DNA of 64,000 nucleotides, taken from the NCBI GenBank assembly GCA_022510405.1, contig JAFLTP010000013.1:22925-86924 (forward strand), given 5' to 3'. Below the pieces are notes generated by a model. The model saw only the letters and a program-made list of their open reading frames with translations. It searched no databases and had not been told where the DNA came from. The DNA comes from Muribaculaceae bacterium. Lineage in GTDB: Bacteria; Bacteroidota; Bacteroidia; Bacteroidales; Muribaculaceae. This document shows positions 46,288-54,959 of this stretch, piece by piece. The position numbers were made by a program, and so were the translations under genes. How positions within the stretch are numbered: the first letter of the stretch is position 1; each line of letters begins with the position of its first letter.

Positions 46288-46306
46288 CAGTGTAATTCAA
46301 AACTAA

Positions 46307-47251
46307 ATGTTTAACACTGTAAAACTGATAAAAATGGAAACTAAAAATTTTAAAAACTACGTAAACGGAAACACCACCAACACTGTAGTTTCTAACTCTG
46401 TAATCGCACAGAACTCACCTCAAAACATCGACTGGGACGGAACACCTTGGATAGAAAGGAAACCCTCCTGTCTTGACAAGGTGGTGACAATAGGCACCTC
46501 CTGTTCCGGTATTGGTGCACCTGAACAAGCCCTCATTGCTCTTCAAAAAGAGGTGGGATTGAAGTATGAAATTAAGTTTGCGGGTGATATTGACAGAAAT
46601 GTGAAGAAATCATACTTCGCGAATTACGATATTACGGAAGACAGATGGCATGATGATTTAAGAACCTTCAATGCTGCTCCTTATAAAGATGAAATCTCTA
46701 TTCTAATTTGTGGGGTTTGTTGTCAACCATTCTCGAAAGCTGGAAAACTTGAAGGTACCGAAGATGAAGAAAAAGGGAATTTAGCTAAAAGTATGTGTGA
46801 GGTCATAAAAACATGTCAGCCAAAGATATGGATGATGGAGAATGTGGATAATATGTTAACTTGTGGAGAGGGTAAGCATTGGAAGATAATAAAAGGATGG
46901 TTTGATGAAACAGGTTATGATATCCATTATCAGGTGCTCAACGCTCTTGATTATGGTGTGCCACAAAACAGAAATAGGTTATTTGTTGTGGGTTTCAAGG
47001 AACCAAATCCTGACTTCAAGTTTCCTGCCCCTATTAAACTTGATAAGTGTATCAGGGATATTCTTGAAGATAAGACACCTGCATACAGACGATTGACACC
47101 AAGAGAGGCATTGCGTCTTCAAGGTTTCAGTGATGATTTCAAGATTGTTGTTCCTGACTATGCTGCCTACCATCAGGCAGGAAACAGTATTGCTGTACCG
47201 GTGTTGAAAGCAATTTTCTCACAGATGGACATAACCAAATATGGTTTCTGA
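46307..47251 (+). CDS. DNA (cytosine-5) methyltransferase
   Basis: All main m5C motifs are visible. Motif I is GTSCSGIGAPEQA (63-75), motif IV is GVCCQPFS (136-143, catalytic Cys139), and motif VI is MMENV (176-180). Motif VIII is QNRNRLFVVG (220-229), motif IX is LTPREALRLQGF (263-274) and motif X is GNSIAVP (292-298). In motif IV the usual Pro before the catalytic Cys is itself Cys. The start may be at 46307 or at Met10 (46334). No restriction endonuclease is adjacent, so it is an orphan enzyme, a common anti-restriction or self-marking tool of mobile elements. Its promoter carries the shared palindrome. Confidence 0.92.
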   Translation: MFNTVKLIKMETKNFKNYVNGNTTNTVVSNSVIAQNSPQNIDWDGTPWIERKPSCLDKVVTIGTSCSGIGAPEQALIALQKEVGLKYEIKFAGDIDRNVKKSYFANYDITEDRWHDDLRTFNAAPYKDEISILICGVCCQPFSKAGKLEGTEDEEKGNLAKSMCEVIKTCQPKIWMMENVDNMLTCGEGKHWKIIKGWFDETGYDIHYQVLNALDYGVPQNRNRLFVVGFKEPNPDFKFPAPIKLDKCIRDILEDKTPAYRRLTPREALRLQGFSDDFKIVVPDYAAYHQAGNSIAVPVLKAIFSQMDITKYGF

Positions 47252-47306
47252 TTTATAATTTTTCTATAACCATTTATAATTCAAACATCTATTAATTAAA
47301 CAAGAT

Positions 47307-48215
47307 ATGACTATGACAACTATCAAAGATATGAGTTTCTCTGAACTCAATAATATGATTGCTGAATGCAATAAACAAATGGAAGAAATCAGGAACAGGA
47401 TGGAAGAAGCTGTTTCTGAAAGACAGAACCGTAAGGATGAAGCCATCAATAATTGGAAACTTCATACAGCTCAGGTATTGGAAGATACCAAGATATTATT
47501 GGAAATGGGAATTGACCTTCATTCCCTTTCTCCTTTCACGGACTATGATTTGAGAGATGAGGAAATAAATCAGGAGGAAACTGCCATTGAAATAAAAGAT
47601 GAAGTTCCTGAAACAATAGTTCATGATATAACTGCGAATGACGAAACATTCGTAATGGAAGACAGAGAAGATAATATCATCAGTGTCAAGGAAAGTGATG
47701 GAGAGAAGATAAAGGATAAAGAAGTGTATCCCCCATTGTCTGCTGGTGATGATGAACCCGAGAAGGAAACTGAAAATATAAAGGAGGATGATATTAAGGA
47801 GTTGACTTTTGATACATCAGTTTCTGATGATGAGCATGATAATCCCCTCCTTACTCCATTCTATAAACTATTCAAGTTGCCTGTAATCAAAAAGGAGAAA
47901 ACTGTCAGGAAGGAAACAGTGGATACTTGCAGAAATCCCTTCACTAGTAAAGGTATGACAACCAGAACACTTATCCCTTTCTATAAACTGTTTTCTGATG
48001 GACCTATAAGGGCAGGTCTGAAAATGGGAAACAGAAAATTCAAGAAAACTTATCCTGACCCCGAAGAAACAAGGGTGATTTCCGCTGACGGGTACTCCCC
48101 GACACTAACTTATACTCACAGTGATTTCTGGGTATGGATTGGTCCGGAATATGATGAGAATGGAAACATGATTTCAGAAACTTCCGCTGGTGATGAAATC
48201 AGAGAAGTAGCATAA
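47307..48215 (+). CDS. acidic hypothetical protein with internal repeat (302 aa)
   Basis: Residues 1-55 are coiled coil (SELNNMIAECNKQMEEIRNR). Residues 75-185 are very acidic. The C-terminal third has a repeated segment: LLTPFYKLFKLP and TLIPFYKLFSDGP, about 45 residues apart. The protein ends in EVA, close to the -AA ends of its neighbours. It follows the m5C methyltransferase gene by 55 bp and may be co-transcribed with it. Function unknown. Confidence 0.5.
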   Translation: MTMTTIKDMSFSELNNMIAECNKQMEEIRNRMEEAVSERQNRKDEAINNWKLHTAQVLEDTKILLEMGIDLHSLSPFTDYDLRDEEINQEETAIEIKDEVPETIVHDITANDETFVMEDREDNIISVKESDGEKIKDKEVYPPLSAGDDEPEKETENIKEDDIKELTFDTSVSDDEHDNPLLTPFYKLFKLPVIKKEKTVRKETVDTCRNPFTSKGMTTRTLIPFYKLFSDGPIRAGLKMGNRKFKKTYPDPEETRVISADGYSPTLTYTHSDFWVWIGPEYDENGNMISETSAGDEIREVA

Positions 48216-48301
48216 CTATCCGGACCCAGACATATTTCCTTTCCAATGATGAGATGATGTAAATCCTTTCTCCATTTGGATTATATATCCAATTCTTTGA
48301 T

Positions 48302-48336
48302 GGTGAGACCATAATGATGTGGTTTCACCTTTTTTA
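48302..48336 (+). terminator. terminator
   Basis: GGTGAGACCA and TGGTTTCACC form a 10-bp stem with one G-U pair and an 8-nt loop, then a T run. Confidence 0.75.
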
Positions 48337-48384
48337 TTTCTGGGAAATAACAGAAACTACCGGATTAAAAGCATGTAGTAATCC

Positions 48385-48433
48385 AACCAATATTGGCTCT
48401 ATGGGATTGTCTTATTGGAAACCATTTATTTTG
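48385..48433 (+). promoter_or_regulatory. palindromic-operator promoter of the adenine methyltransferase gene
   Basis: AACCAATATTGGCT (48385-48398) contains the core CCAATATTGG; TTATTTTG (48426-48433) lies 30 bp after the core. Translation is therefore expected from 48473 and not from 48314. Confidence 0.6.
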
Positions 48434-48472
48434 TTTCGTGAAGTTAAATTAATTATTAAAACACTTAACTCT

Positions 48473-49816
48473 ATGGAAAGCAAGAATAAAATGGGAAACC
48501 TAGGATGGTCAGGAAATTACGAAAATGTTTTCGCTGCCTGTAAGGATGTGTTCTCAATAAATCCACACACCGGTAAGGTATATATGAAATCAGACAAAGA
48601 ATACTGGAATAATCTGGTTGATGTGATAATTAAAAATGTCAGAGGGATCGGGGAAAGAGAAACCTTCAATTCTGAAAATGCACAATCCGGTTTGAGATTT
48701 CTTATACCCTATTCAGGAGGTAAAACAAGTGAATTGAAGTACATATATCCAAACTTACCATCATACGATAGGTATTTTGAGCCGTTTGTTGGTGGTGGTT
48801 CAGTTTTTATGGGTATCAATGCCAATGAGTATTACATCAATGATTTTTCATCTGATTTGATAACGCTCTATCGAAATATCGCCTCTCTAAATAGAAACTT
48901 TTGTCATTATGCAGAACTAATTGATATGACAATTAAGAAGGCCATTCAATTCAGGGATAATAAACTCGACATTCTGTTAGATATCCATAAAAGATATCGT
49001 ACTGGTATTCTTACAGATGTAACCTTGGATAAAGAAATTTCATCTTTCTGTAAGACACATTCTTCTGAAATTAATGAGATAACCAATATTTTCCCCTCTT
49101 TACCATCTACCCTTCTACAAGAAATGAGGAAATCTCTTTATAAAATCATACAGGACATGAATAAATCAAGGAAGATGGTACAGGATAAAGTTTCCGAATA
49201 TTTTTTAACCGCCATACAGAAGTCGCTCTATATTCATTACCGTAATCTCTTTAATAATAAAGAGTTGAAAGAGACCAATCCAGTCCTTTATTCGACAATA
49301 TTTTTATACATCAGGGAAAGAGTATTCAGAGGTGGTTCAAATTATAATCAAAAGGGTGAACTTAACTCCTCATACAATGGATATAAACATAATTACAGGT
49401 TGTTGACTGATACACTTGATTACTATCACTCTGCTCCTGTGATGGAACATTTTAGAGATGCTCATATCTATAATATGGATTTTGAAGATTTCTTACAGGA
49501 AACCAATCCTACTGAAAATGACTTCATATTTCTTGACCCTCCTTATGATGAAACTATCAGTACATATCATGGGAATGAGTTTAATCAGGATGACCACCGT
49601 AGACTTGCGAATTATCTTTTGAATGACTGCAAGGCAAAGTGGATGATGATTATCAAGAAGACTGACTTCATATTTAACCTTTACAACAAAAAAGGGATTT
49701 ATATGAAGACATATAATAAGACTTACAATAGCGGAACTAAAAAAGGAAAGTTAAATACTCACCTTCTGATAACCAATTATCCTCCCAAATCAGAAACTTA
49801 CAGGAGGGCTGCATAA
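48473..49816 (+). CDS. D12-class adenine-specific DNA methyltransferase (Dam-like)
   Basis: The start at 48473 (MESKNKMGNLGWSG) is chosen because the palindromic promoter and a terminator lie inside the longer frame. The 447-aa product has motif X (LIPYSGGKTSELKYI), motif I (YFEPFVGGGSVF) and motif IV FLDPPYDE (DPPY at about residues 355-358). These define the D12/Dam class that methylates N6 of adenine. An N-terminal extension of about 75 residues has no clear match. The C-terminus is RRAA. It is the second orphan methyltransferase of the element, under the same type of promoter as the first. Confidence 0.88.
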   Translation: MESKNKMGNLGWSGNYENVFAACKDVFSINPHTGKVYMKSDKEYWNNLVDVIIKNVRGIGERETFNSENAQSGLRFLIPYSGGKTSELKYIYPNLPSYDRYFEPFVGGGSVFMGINANEYYINDFSSDLITLYRNIASLNRNFCHYAELIDMTIKKAIQFRDNKLDILLDIHKRYRTGILTDVTLDKEISSFCKTHSSEINEITNIFPSLPSTLLQEMRKSLYKIIQDMNKSRKMVQDKVSEYFLTAIQKSLYIHYRNLFNNKELKETNPVLYSTIFLYIRERVFRGGSNYNQKGELNSSYNGYKHNYRLLTDTLDYYHSAPVMEHFRDAHIYNMDFEDFLQETNPTENDFIFLDPPYDETISTYHGNEFNQDDHRRLANYLLNDCKAKWMMIIKKTDFIFNLYNKKGIYMKTYNKTYNSGTKKGKLNTHLLITNYPPKSETYRRAA

Positions 49817-49930
49817 GTAGATAGACAGGACAAAGATTAAACTATGTGAGGTATAGAAATCCATGATAGTAAAAGAATAGTTATTTGAATATATGAGTTT
49901 CTGATTTACGAAATTATATCAAATCACTTT

Positions 49931-49967
49931 TAGGTGGGACCATATCAATTTGGACTCACCTTTTTTT
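49931..49967 (+). terminator. terminator
   Basis: AGGTGGGACC and GGACTCACCT form a stem with one mismatch and one G-T pair, then a run of seven T. Confidence 0.65.
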
Positions 49968-50024
49968 CATGTGGTCATCCTAACGGTGAACTTGATATAG
50001 TATCCGTATACTGATTTAATAAAT

Positions 50025-50072
50025 GCCAATATTGGCTCTTCGGAACGACCCGATAGTAAACCATTAATTTCG
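50025..50072 (+). promoter_or_regulatory. palindromic-operator promoter of the 57-aa gene
   Basis: GCCAATATTGGC (50025-50036) is a perfect palindrome; TAATTTCG (50065-50072) lies 30 bp after the core, followed by CAATATAC. Confidence 0.6.
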
Positions 50073-50113
50073 CAATATACAGATTAAAGAATTCACCTAT
50101 AAAACATAAATCA

Positions 50114-50287
50114 ATGAAAATCAATAATAAAATATTGGTGAAATATAGAAAGGAAAACTCTGTTTTAGATTGTCCAGCTGGAATATTCGAACAACTACAA
50201 TATTATATCAATGGGAATGTGAGAATAGCCAATATTGGCTCACTGGACATAATTTTTGAAAATCGTGCAATTTTACATTGTAATTAA
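50114..50287 (+). CDS. small hypothetical protein (57 aa)
   Basis: An open frame starting MKINNKILVKYRKENSVLDC lies 42 bp after a palindromic-operator promoter. The last 20 codons run through the palindrome of the next promoter (RIANIGSLD). The composition of the first 35 residues is protein-like. Existence is supported mainly by the dedicated promoter. Function unknown. Confidence 0.4.
   Translation: MKINNKILVKYRKENSVLDCPAGIFEQLQYYINGNVRIANIGSLDIIFENRAILHCN
50227..50275 (+). promoter_or_regulatory. palindromic-operator promoter of the 104-aa gene
   Basis: AGCCAATATTGGCT (50227-50240) is a perfect palindrome. CAATTTTA (50268-50275) lies 30 bp after the core. The spacer CATAATTTTTGAAAATC nearly repeats that of the integrase-operon promoter. 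Confidence 0.65.
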
Positions 50288-50317
50288 AAACCGGAAACAA
50301 ATTAAAAATTTATAGAT

Positions 50318-50632
50318 ATGAAACTCCAAGTTATCAAGACCCAGAACGGAAACGAGATAATGAACTTCACTCGTGAACTCAAATCATCAGAAGACTTGAT
50401 GTCAATGATTGAGAATATCAGAAAATACACCGATCGGAAGAAAGTTGAAATCATCTCCCAGGGTTTCCCTTTTGAGGAAATCAATGATGGGAACTTCAAG
50501 GGTTTCATTTCAGAAACTTTTCAGGTTATAACAACAGGGAACAGAATCGACATCACAGAGGGAAACATCAACATGCAGTTCAACTTTTTACCCTCGTTGG
50601 GAATGGTATCACACCCAATATTGGCTGCCTGA
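50318..50632 (+). CDS. hypothetical element protein (104 aa)
   Basis: A small soluble protein with helix-strand alternation (SEDLMSMIENIRKYTDRKKV). The C-terminus ends HPILAA, resembling the LAA end of an ssrA degradation tag. The codons for PILAA overlap the palindrome of the next promoter. Family not recognised. Confidence 0.5.
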   Translation: MKLQVIKTQNGNEIMNFTRELKSSEDLMSMIENIRKYTDRKKVEIISQGFPFEEINDGNFKGFISETFQVITTGNRIDITEGNINMQFNFLPSLGMVSHPILAA

Positions 50633-50661
50633 AACCACCTGAAATCAAACCTTTAATTTAG
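50615..50661 (+). promoter_or_regulatory. palindromic-operator promoter of the NUMOD1-like gene
   Basis: The core CCAATATTGG (50615-50624) is followed after 30 bp by TAATTTAG (50654-50661) and CATTGTAA. The outer palindrome arm is missing on the left side because the sequence is also coding. Confidence 0.6.
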
Positions 50662-50690
50662 CATTGTAAATCTTAATAAAATAATCAGTT

Positions 50691-51752
50691 ATGAAGAAAT
50701 ATAGAAATTTCAATCCAGTAGAGTTCAACTCTTATATAAAATCTGTAAAGGAGAATGTGAAACACGTCATCTCCAACACAAAATCCAAGTATTTAATCCG
50801 TCAGGCAGTGAAAGATTATAACTACAATCCGGAGGATGTGTGGGTATACATGCACGAAATCATGACGGAAACTTATCCGGAGTATATGCTCAAACTCAAA
50901 AAAAGTGATTGGAGAAAAGTATACGAAGGATATATGGATGATGAAGACCTTGCTCCAAGACTTCAGGAAATCCTTTATTTCAGAGAGGGGAAGAAAGACA
51001 ACGATTTCTATCGGGACAGTTTCTTTGAAGTTATAAAGGAAATAGGTATTAATCCGGAAATTATGAAGATTGATATGTCACTTGACAAGTTTGGATGGTT
51101 ATGGACCCTCCTGCTGATTGTGAAGAAAGCAGATGAAAATCCTTTCACCGGTGAGGTGGCTGTGAAAATCAAGATTGAAAAGGAAACACCTGAAAGCGAA
51201 AGTATCGATGATAAATCTCTAAAAAAAGAAACTCCGGTGAGAGGTGGTGGTAAATCAGTTGCTCAATATACCAAGGATGGTGAATTGGTAAAGATTTATT
51301 CATCTGTAAAGGAAGCGGTGGAAGTGTTGTCGTCAGAAACTGGCAAGGATTGTAAATTCGCCAATATATATCAGGCACTGCGAGAAGGTGGTTCTGCCTA
51401 TGGATATAAATGGAGGTATCAGGAAGTTTCAGTTTCTGTAACAGAAACAACAGTTGACATTTCACATGTGGAAGAAAGGAAGGCTCACTTCGGTAAGGAG
51501 ATAAAAGAGAAACTTGATAAAACCGGTGGTAAGGTTGCTGAATTATTGGTCGCCTATTATATGAATAAGGATAAGGAGATTGACAAGACGAAAGAGATTG
51601 GCAGGTTTACCTCACAACAAGATGCCTGCAATTCCCTTGGTATCAACAAAGGGGTATTGTCCAATTATCTAAAAGGGAGAAAAGACAGTGTCTTCTACAA
51701 CACAGAAGATGGCCGAAAAGTAAGAATTGGATTTGAGAGAGTAGCAGCATAA
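50691..51752 (+). CDS. protein with NUMOD1-like DNA-binding segment
   Basis: Residues 1-160 are helical without known match. Residues about 189-243 (SVAQYTKDGELVKIYSSVKE ... GSAYGYKWRY) fit NUMOD1, a short DNA-binding module usually attached to homing endonucleases. A second helix-turn-helix-like stretch lies near the end (TSQQDACNSLGINKGVLSNY). No HNH or GIY-YIG nuclease domain is present, so it may be a DNA-binding regulator. The C-terminus is RVAA. Preceded by a palindromic-operator promoter. Confidence 0.6.
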   Translation: MKKYRNFNPVEFNSYIKSVKENVKHVISNTKSKYLIRQAVKDYNYNPEDVWVYMHEIMTETYPEYMLKLKKSDWRKVYEGYMDDEDLAPRLQEILYFREGKKDNDFYRDSFFEVIKEIGINPEIMKIDMSLDKFGWLWTLLLIVKKADENPFTGEVAVKIKIEKETPESESIDDKSLKKETPVRGGGKSVAQYTKDGELVKIYSSVKEAVEVLSSETGKDCKFANIYQALREGGSAYGYKWRYQEVSVSVTETTVDISHVEERKAHFGKEIKEKLDKTGGKVAELLVAYYMNKDKEIDKTKEIGRFTSQQDACNSLGINKGVLSNYLKGRKDSVFYNTEDGRKVRIGFERVAA

Positions 51753-51791
51753 TTTTATTAATCAGAATATTAACTTTTATATTTAGAAATT

Positions 51792-52532
51792 ATGAGAAAT
51801 AAAATATTTGAAAATTATGATGAGTTTGTAATGCCATCCTTTTCAATTAAAGAGATGGAAGAGAAACTAATGAGAACAACATTCTCAAAAGAGTATCTTG
51901 CTTTTGTTTCCCAAAAGTTGAGAAATAAAGAAGACCTTTATATGTCTATTTACAATAAGTGGAGTAAGGATAAAGAAGATGAAACTTTATTCAAGATATT
52001 CCATACAGAAAGGAATCAAGGTGATTATTATTATCCTTTATTCACAATTCCTTACATCGTCTGCGAAAATGAAGGGATACACTACATTCATTTCACAATT
52101 ATTGAAGATGGAGGAAACTGGTATATCGTATCATTGGTTGGAAGCTCTTTTCAATGGTATTCCGGCCATTGTGAAATGAGATTTGCTGAAAGGATTCTTA
52201 ACCAACCTTATCCTTATCCACATTATAAACGTCATGCAAATCATGCAAATATTCAAAAAATGTTAGTTCGTAATAATCTGCTTTCATTTGCTGAATACGC
52301 CTACCAGGGAAAAACTTCTGTTTATAGTGTTGGAAGAGATGGTATTTTTTTCAGTATCCCCATTTTAGACAGCAAAATTATCACCAGTATAATAGACCGT
52401 GATAAATTTGAACTCGAACAAAAGGAATTTTTCAACGAAGAGGTGAAGAAATTAAATCCACTTCTGACAGGAATGGGAATACCTAAAATTGCCCCAATAC
52501 CTATTATATATTCTTTCCATCGAGCCGCATAA
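51792..52532 (+). CDS. hypothetical element protein (246 aa)
   Basis: Soluble protein with a central beta-rich segment (IVCENEGIHYIHFTIIEDGG, then WYIVSLVGSSFQWYSGHCEM) that could be an enzyme fold, and a His-rich stretch (HYKRHANHANIQ). Cys-His-His spacing is suggestive of a catalytic or metal site, but no family is recognised. It lies 39 bp after the NUMOD1-like gene and ends in HRAA. A terminator follows. Confidence 0.5.
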   Translation: MRNKIFENYDEFVMPSFSIKEMEEKLMRTTFSKEYLAFVSQKLRNKEDLYMSIYNKWSKDKEDETLFKIFHTERNQGDYYYPLFTIPYIVCENEGIHYIHFTIIEDGGNWYIVSLVGSSFQWYSGHCEMRFAERILNQPYPYPHYKRHANHANIQKMLVRNNLLSFAEYAYQGKTSVYSVGRDGIFFSIPILDSKIITSIIDRDKFELEQKEFFNEEVKKLNPLLTGMGIPKIAPIPIIYSFHRAA

Positions 52533-52548
52533 ATTTTTTATATTATAG

Positions 52549-52580
52549 ACATTCGGAGAGTTTCAGACTTTCCGGATGTT
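52549..52580 (+). terminator. terminator at the right end of the element genes
   Basis: ACATTCGGA and TCCGGATGT pair over 9 bp with one T-G pair, followed by TTCTTTTTT. Confidence 0.7.
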
Positions 52581-52915
52581 TCTTTTTTATGATTTGCAAA
52601 GATTTGAAAAAATGATTAATTTTGTATATTGTCTTATGACGATGCCAAATAGAGCAAAGGGGAGTTTCTGATTTGAAAAGGGAAACCTTAACCATTCAGA
52701 AACAATGCCTAAAATATTAGCCATAGCCGTAAGCTTGTTAAGGTGCGGTTGTTGCCAGTACATTGACATGGGAAACAAGGGGGTTTAACCAGCCAAAAAA
52801 CTTTTGGTCACTTTTGGTCACCTTTTCTTGGGAATATCAATATAATATTATAAGATTAAGTTGATACCACTCCTCAAAATCACCAAGTTAAACCAAGTAT
52901 GGACAAGTACAAAGG
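52581..52915. other. right arm of the element, non-coding
   Basis: No gene is seen. The double repeat of TTTGGTCAC seen at attL is present at 52802-52822. It is followed by an AT-rich stretch and by AAGATTAAGTTGA (from about 52852), a segment repeated before each of the next two attachment-like copies. Confidence 0.55.
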
Positions 52916-52918
52916 TCA

Positions 52919-52931
52919 CGGCTTAGGGCAC
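52919..52931 (+). repeat. att copy 1 (attR of the 19-kb element)
   Basis: CGGCTTAGGGCAC, identical to the tRNA-Leu 3' end, flanked by TCA and C. A hairpin GGCAACTTAA/TTAAGTTGCC with a T-rich tail follows at 52937-52981, as expected of a tRNA terminator. Confidence 0.75.
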
Positions 52932-52936
52932 CAGAA

Positions 52937-52981
52937 TGGCAACTTAATTGATTGATTCTCATCATCGTTAAGTTGCCTTTC
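52937..52981 (+). terminator. hairpin following att copy 1
   Basis: GGCAACTTAA and TTAAGTTGCC pair perfectly over 10 bp, then TTTCTTAAATTTT. Related to the hairpin after att copy 2. Confidence 0.65.
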
Positions 52982-53014
52982 TTAAATTTTACTTACAAAT
53001 CTCAGGTGGATATT

Positions 53015-53914
53015 ATGAATTTTATTGACAAATCATCTGATTTTAGGAAATGGTTGGAAGGCATACCTTATGAAGTGGCTTTCTGGAATAGCTATTATGC
53101 CAATAAAAAAAGAAGAAAAGATCTGTTTCAATGGTCGATGTATAACAAAGAGTGTAAACTGGATAATTTTGATATACATAATTACATAAGAGGTTTAGAA
53201 GAGGTAGATCCTAAAATAATAGATGTCGGAAGTGCTCTAAGTTTCATGTTTGGCAACATAATAAATAATAAAAAATATGATGTTATTTACCTTGATCCGT
53301 TGGCTCATTTTTATAATAAAATTTTAGATAGATATAACATTGATAGACCTCATATAGAGTTTGGCACTTTTGAAACATTATCTCTTTTTTATGATGAAAA
53401 TACTATAGATTTTATTCATATTCGAAATGCTTTAGATCATAGTTCGGATCCCGTAAGCGGTATTCTAAATTGTTTATTTATTCTTAAAAAAGGTGGTATA
53501 CTTTACTTAAATCATTTTGTCAATGAGGGAGAGAATGAAGGATACCGAGGTTTTCATCAATTCAATCTTAAAAAAGAAAACGACTGTTTTATTATCTGGA
53601 ATAAAGATACAAAAATAAATATAACTGAAACCTTAAATTCTTTTGTTGAAATCAAAACAGAATTATCTGCGGCTGGAAGATTGATAGTAATAATAAAAAA
53701 GATTAAAGATCTTCCAGAAACATTAAATGATTTTAGGAGAATTTCTAAGGATAGTGTAAAAAATCTGTTTGATACTATAGAATATTTCTATACATTATCT
53801 TCTTCTTTTAAATACCAATTTAAACGATTTTATACTACCCTTGGACATAAAACAATGAGAATATTGCCGTATTCTATATTAAATCAAATAAAAAAATTAG
53901 CCGGAAAATCTTAA
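53015..53914 (+). CDS. SAM-dependent methyltransferase, cassette 1
   Basis: The start at 53015 (MNFIDKSSDFRKWL) is preceded by CAGGTGGA; the longer frame would run through the hairpin. The 299-aa protein has a class I methyltransferase core: IIDVGSALSFMFG (motif I), YDVIYLDPLAHFY (motif II) and IDFIHIRNALDHSSDP, with LKKGGILYLNHFV. The NALDH motif is typical of methyltransferases in surface-glycan clusters. The substrate is unknown. The gene is AT-rich, stands alone and is bounded by two attachment-like segments. Confidence 0.75.
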   Translation: MNFIDKSSDFRKWLEGIPYEVAFWNSYYANKKRRKDLFQWSMYNKECKLDNFDIHNYIRGLEEVDPKIIDVGSALSFMFGNIINNKKYDVIYLDPLAHFYNKILDRYNIDRPHIEFGTFETLSLFYDENTIDFIHIRNALDHSSDPVSGILNCLFILKKGGILYLNHFVNEGENEGYRGFHQFNLKKENDCFIIWNKDTKINITETLNSFVEIKTELSAAGRLIVIIKKIKDLPETLNDFRRISKDSVKNLFDTIEYFYTLSSSFKYQFKRFYTTLGHKTMRILPYSILNQIKKLAGKS

Positions 53915-53975
53915 TGAGAATATAAGAAGATATGTTTGTCGCAGTAGACTGCAAATTTTTATCATTATCTCTATA

Positions 53976-54061
53976 ATTTAGTAAGATTAAGTTGAACTGA
54001 ACACGATTATCAACAAGTTTGTACAAGTAAAATTAATAAGAAAGGTCACTTCTTATGTCAT
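53976..54061 (+). repeat. att copy 2 (decayed attachment segment)
   Basis: AAGATTAAGTTGAAC, a spaced ACAAGTA and GGTCAC recur in the same order as before copies 1 and 3. The core reads TCACTTCTTATGTCAT where the others have TCACGGCTTAGGGCAC, so it keeps 11 of 16 positions. A hairpin follows. Confidence 0.5.
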
Positions 54062-54067
54062 AGATTT

Positions 54068-54107
54068 GCAACTTAAATGATTTGTTCAAATCTTGTTAAG
54101 TTGCATT
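54068..54107 (+). terminator. hairpin following att copy 2
   Basis: TGCAACTTAA and TTAAGTTGCA pair perfectly over 10 bp; an inner ATTTG/CAAAT pair extends the structure; a TTTC stretch follows. Confidence 0.6.
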
Positions 54108-54128
54108 TCAAAGTTTGAAAGATATTTC

Positions 54129-54959
54129 ATGAAAAAAGAGGGTAAAATCATAATTGTTGCTCAAGGTGGTTTAGCAAATAGAATGAGAGCTATTGCTTCA
54201 AGTTTATACTATGCAAAAAAAACAAATCGTGATTTATTAGTTGTATGGTATAAAAATAAAGAACTCAATGCTTCTTTTAGTGACTTATTTAAGAACGAAA
54301 ACGTGCCGTTTAAAATAATTGAACCTAACTTTTTGATCTATAATATATATTATGAACAACCCAGGAAAAAGAATTTCTTTATTAGCAGAATTATTAGAAA
54401 ATTGTTAGGAATAACTACAATAATAGATATTCATAATTTTCCTGAAGAGCTCATTATTGAAAATTTAAATAATGTAACCAAAAGAGTAATTATTAATTCA
54501 GGATTACAATTTGCAGATTATGCACCTGAGATATTGAAAGAAATATTCAGGTTTAACGAAATTGTTTTAGAAAGAAAAAATAATATTCTTCAGGGAAAAT
54601 CACCTGATATTTCAATTCAAATAAGAAGAACAGATAATATTGAATCAATTAGGCATAGTCCTCTCCATTCTTTTGAAAAGACAATAAACTCCCAAATAAA
54701 AAAGAATTGTAATGTAAGTTGCTTTTTAGCTACTGACGATACTCAAACTAAGGCTTATCTATTATCAAAATTTCCTCAAAATATTATTATTAATCCTCGA
54801 GAAGCAAGAAGAGATACAAAAGAAGGAATGATTGATGCTGCAGCAGAGATGTTAATTATGTCAGAATGTAAGGTAATATACGGTTCTTTTTGGAGTTCAT
54901 TTTCTGAGATAGCCGCCTTTTATGGTAGTAAGAAATTAGTAGTGATTAAAGATAATTAA
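54129..54959 (+). CDS. fucosyltransferase-like glycosyltransferase, cassette 2
   Basis: The start at 54129 (MKKEGKIIIVAQGG) avoids the hairpin. The 276-aa protein matches the GT11/GT23/O-fucosyltransferase fold: GGLANRMRAIASSLYYAKK at the N-terminus, IQIRRTDNI (the HxRxxD-like GDP-fucose motif) in the middle and YGSFWSSFSEIAAFYGS near the end. It probably adds fucose or a similar sugar to a surface glycan. AT-rich, single gene between attachment-like segments. Confidence 0.7.
   Translation: MKKEGKIIIVAQGGLANRMRAIASSLYYAKKTNRDLLVVWYKNKELNASFSDLFKNENVPFKIIEPNFLIYNIYYEQPRKKNFFISRIIRKLLGITTIIDIHNFPEELIIENLNNVTKRVIINSGLQFADYAPEILKEIFRFNEIVLERKNNILQGKSPDISIQIRRTDNIESIRHSPLHSFEKTINSQIKKNCNVSCFLATDDTQTKAYLLSKFPQNIIINPREARRDTKEGMIDAAAEMLIMSECKVIYGSFWSSFSEIAAFYGSKKLVVIKDN

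Noticed and set aside
48314..48472. N-terminal extension of the D12 methyltransferase
   Set aside because: It would be translated from inside a terminator and through the palindromic promoter, so the start at 48473 is preferred.
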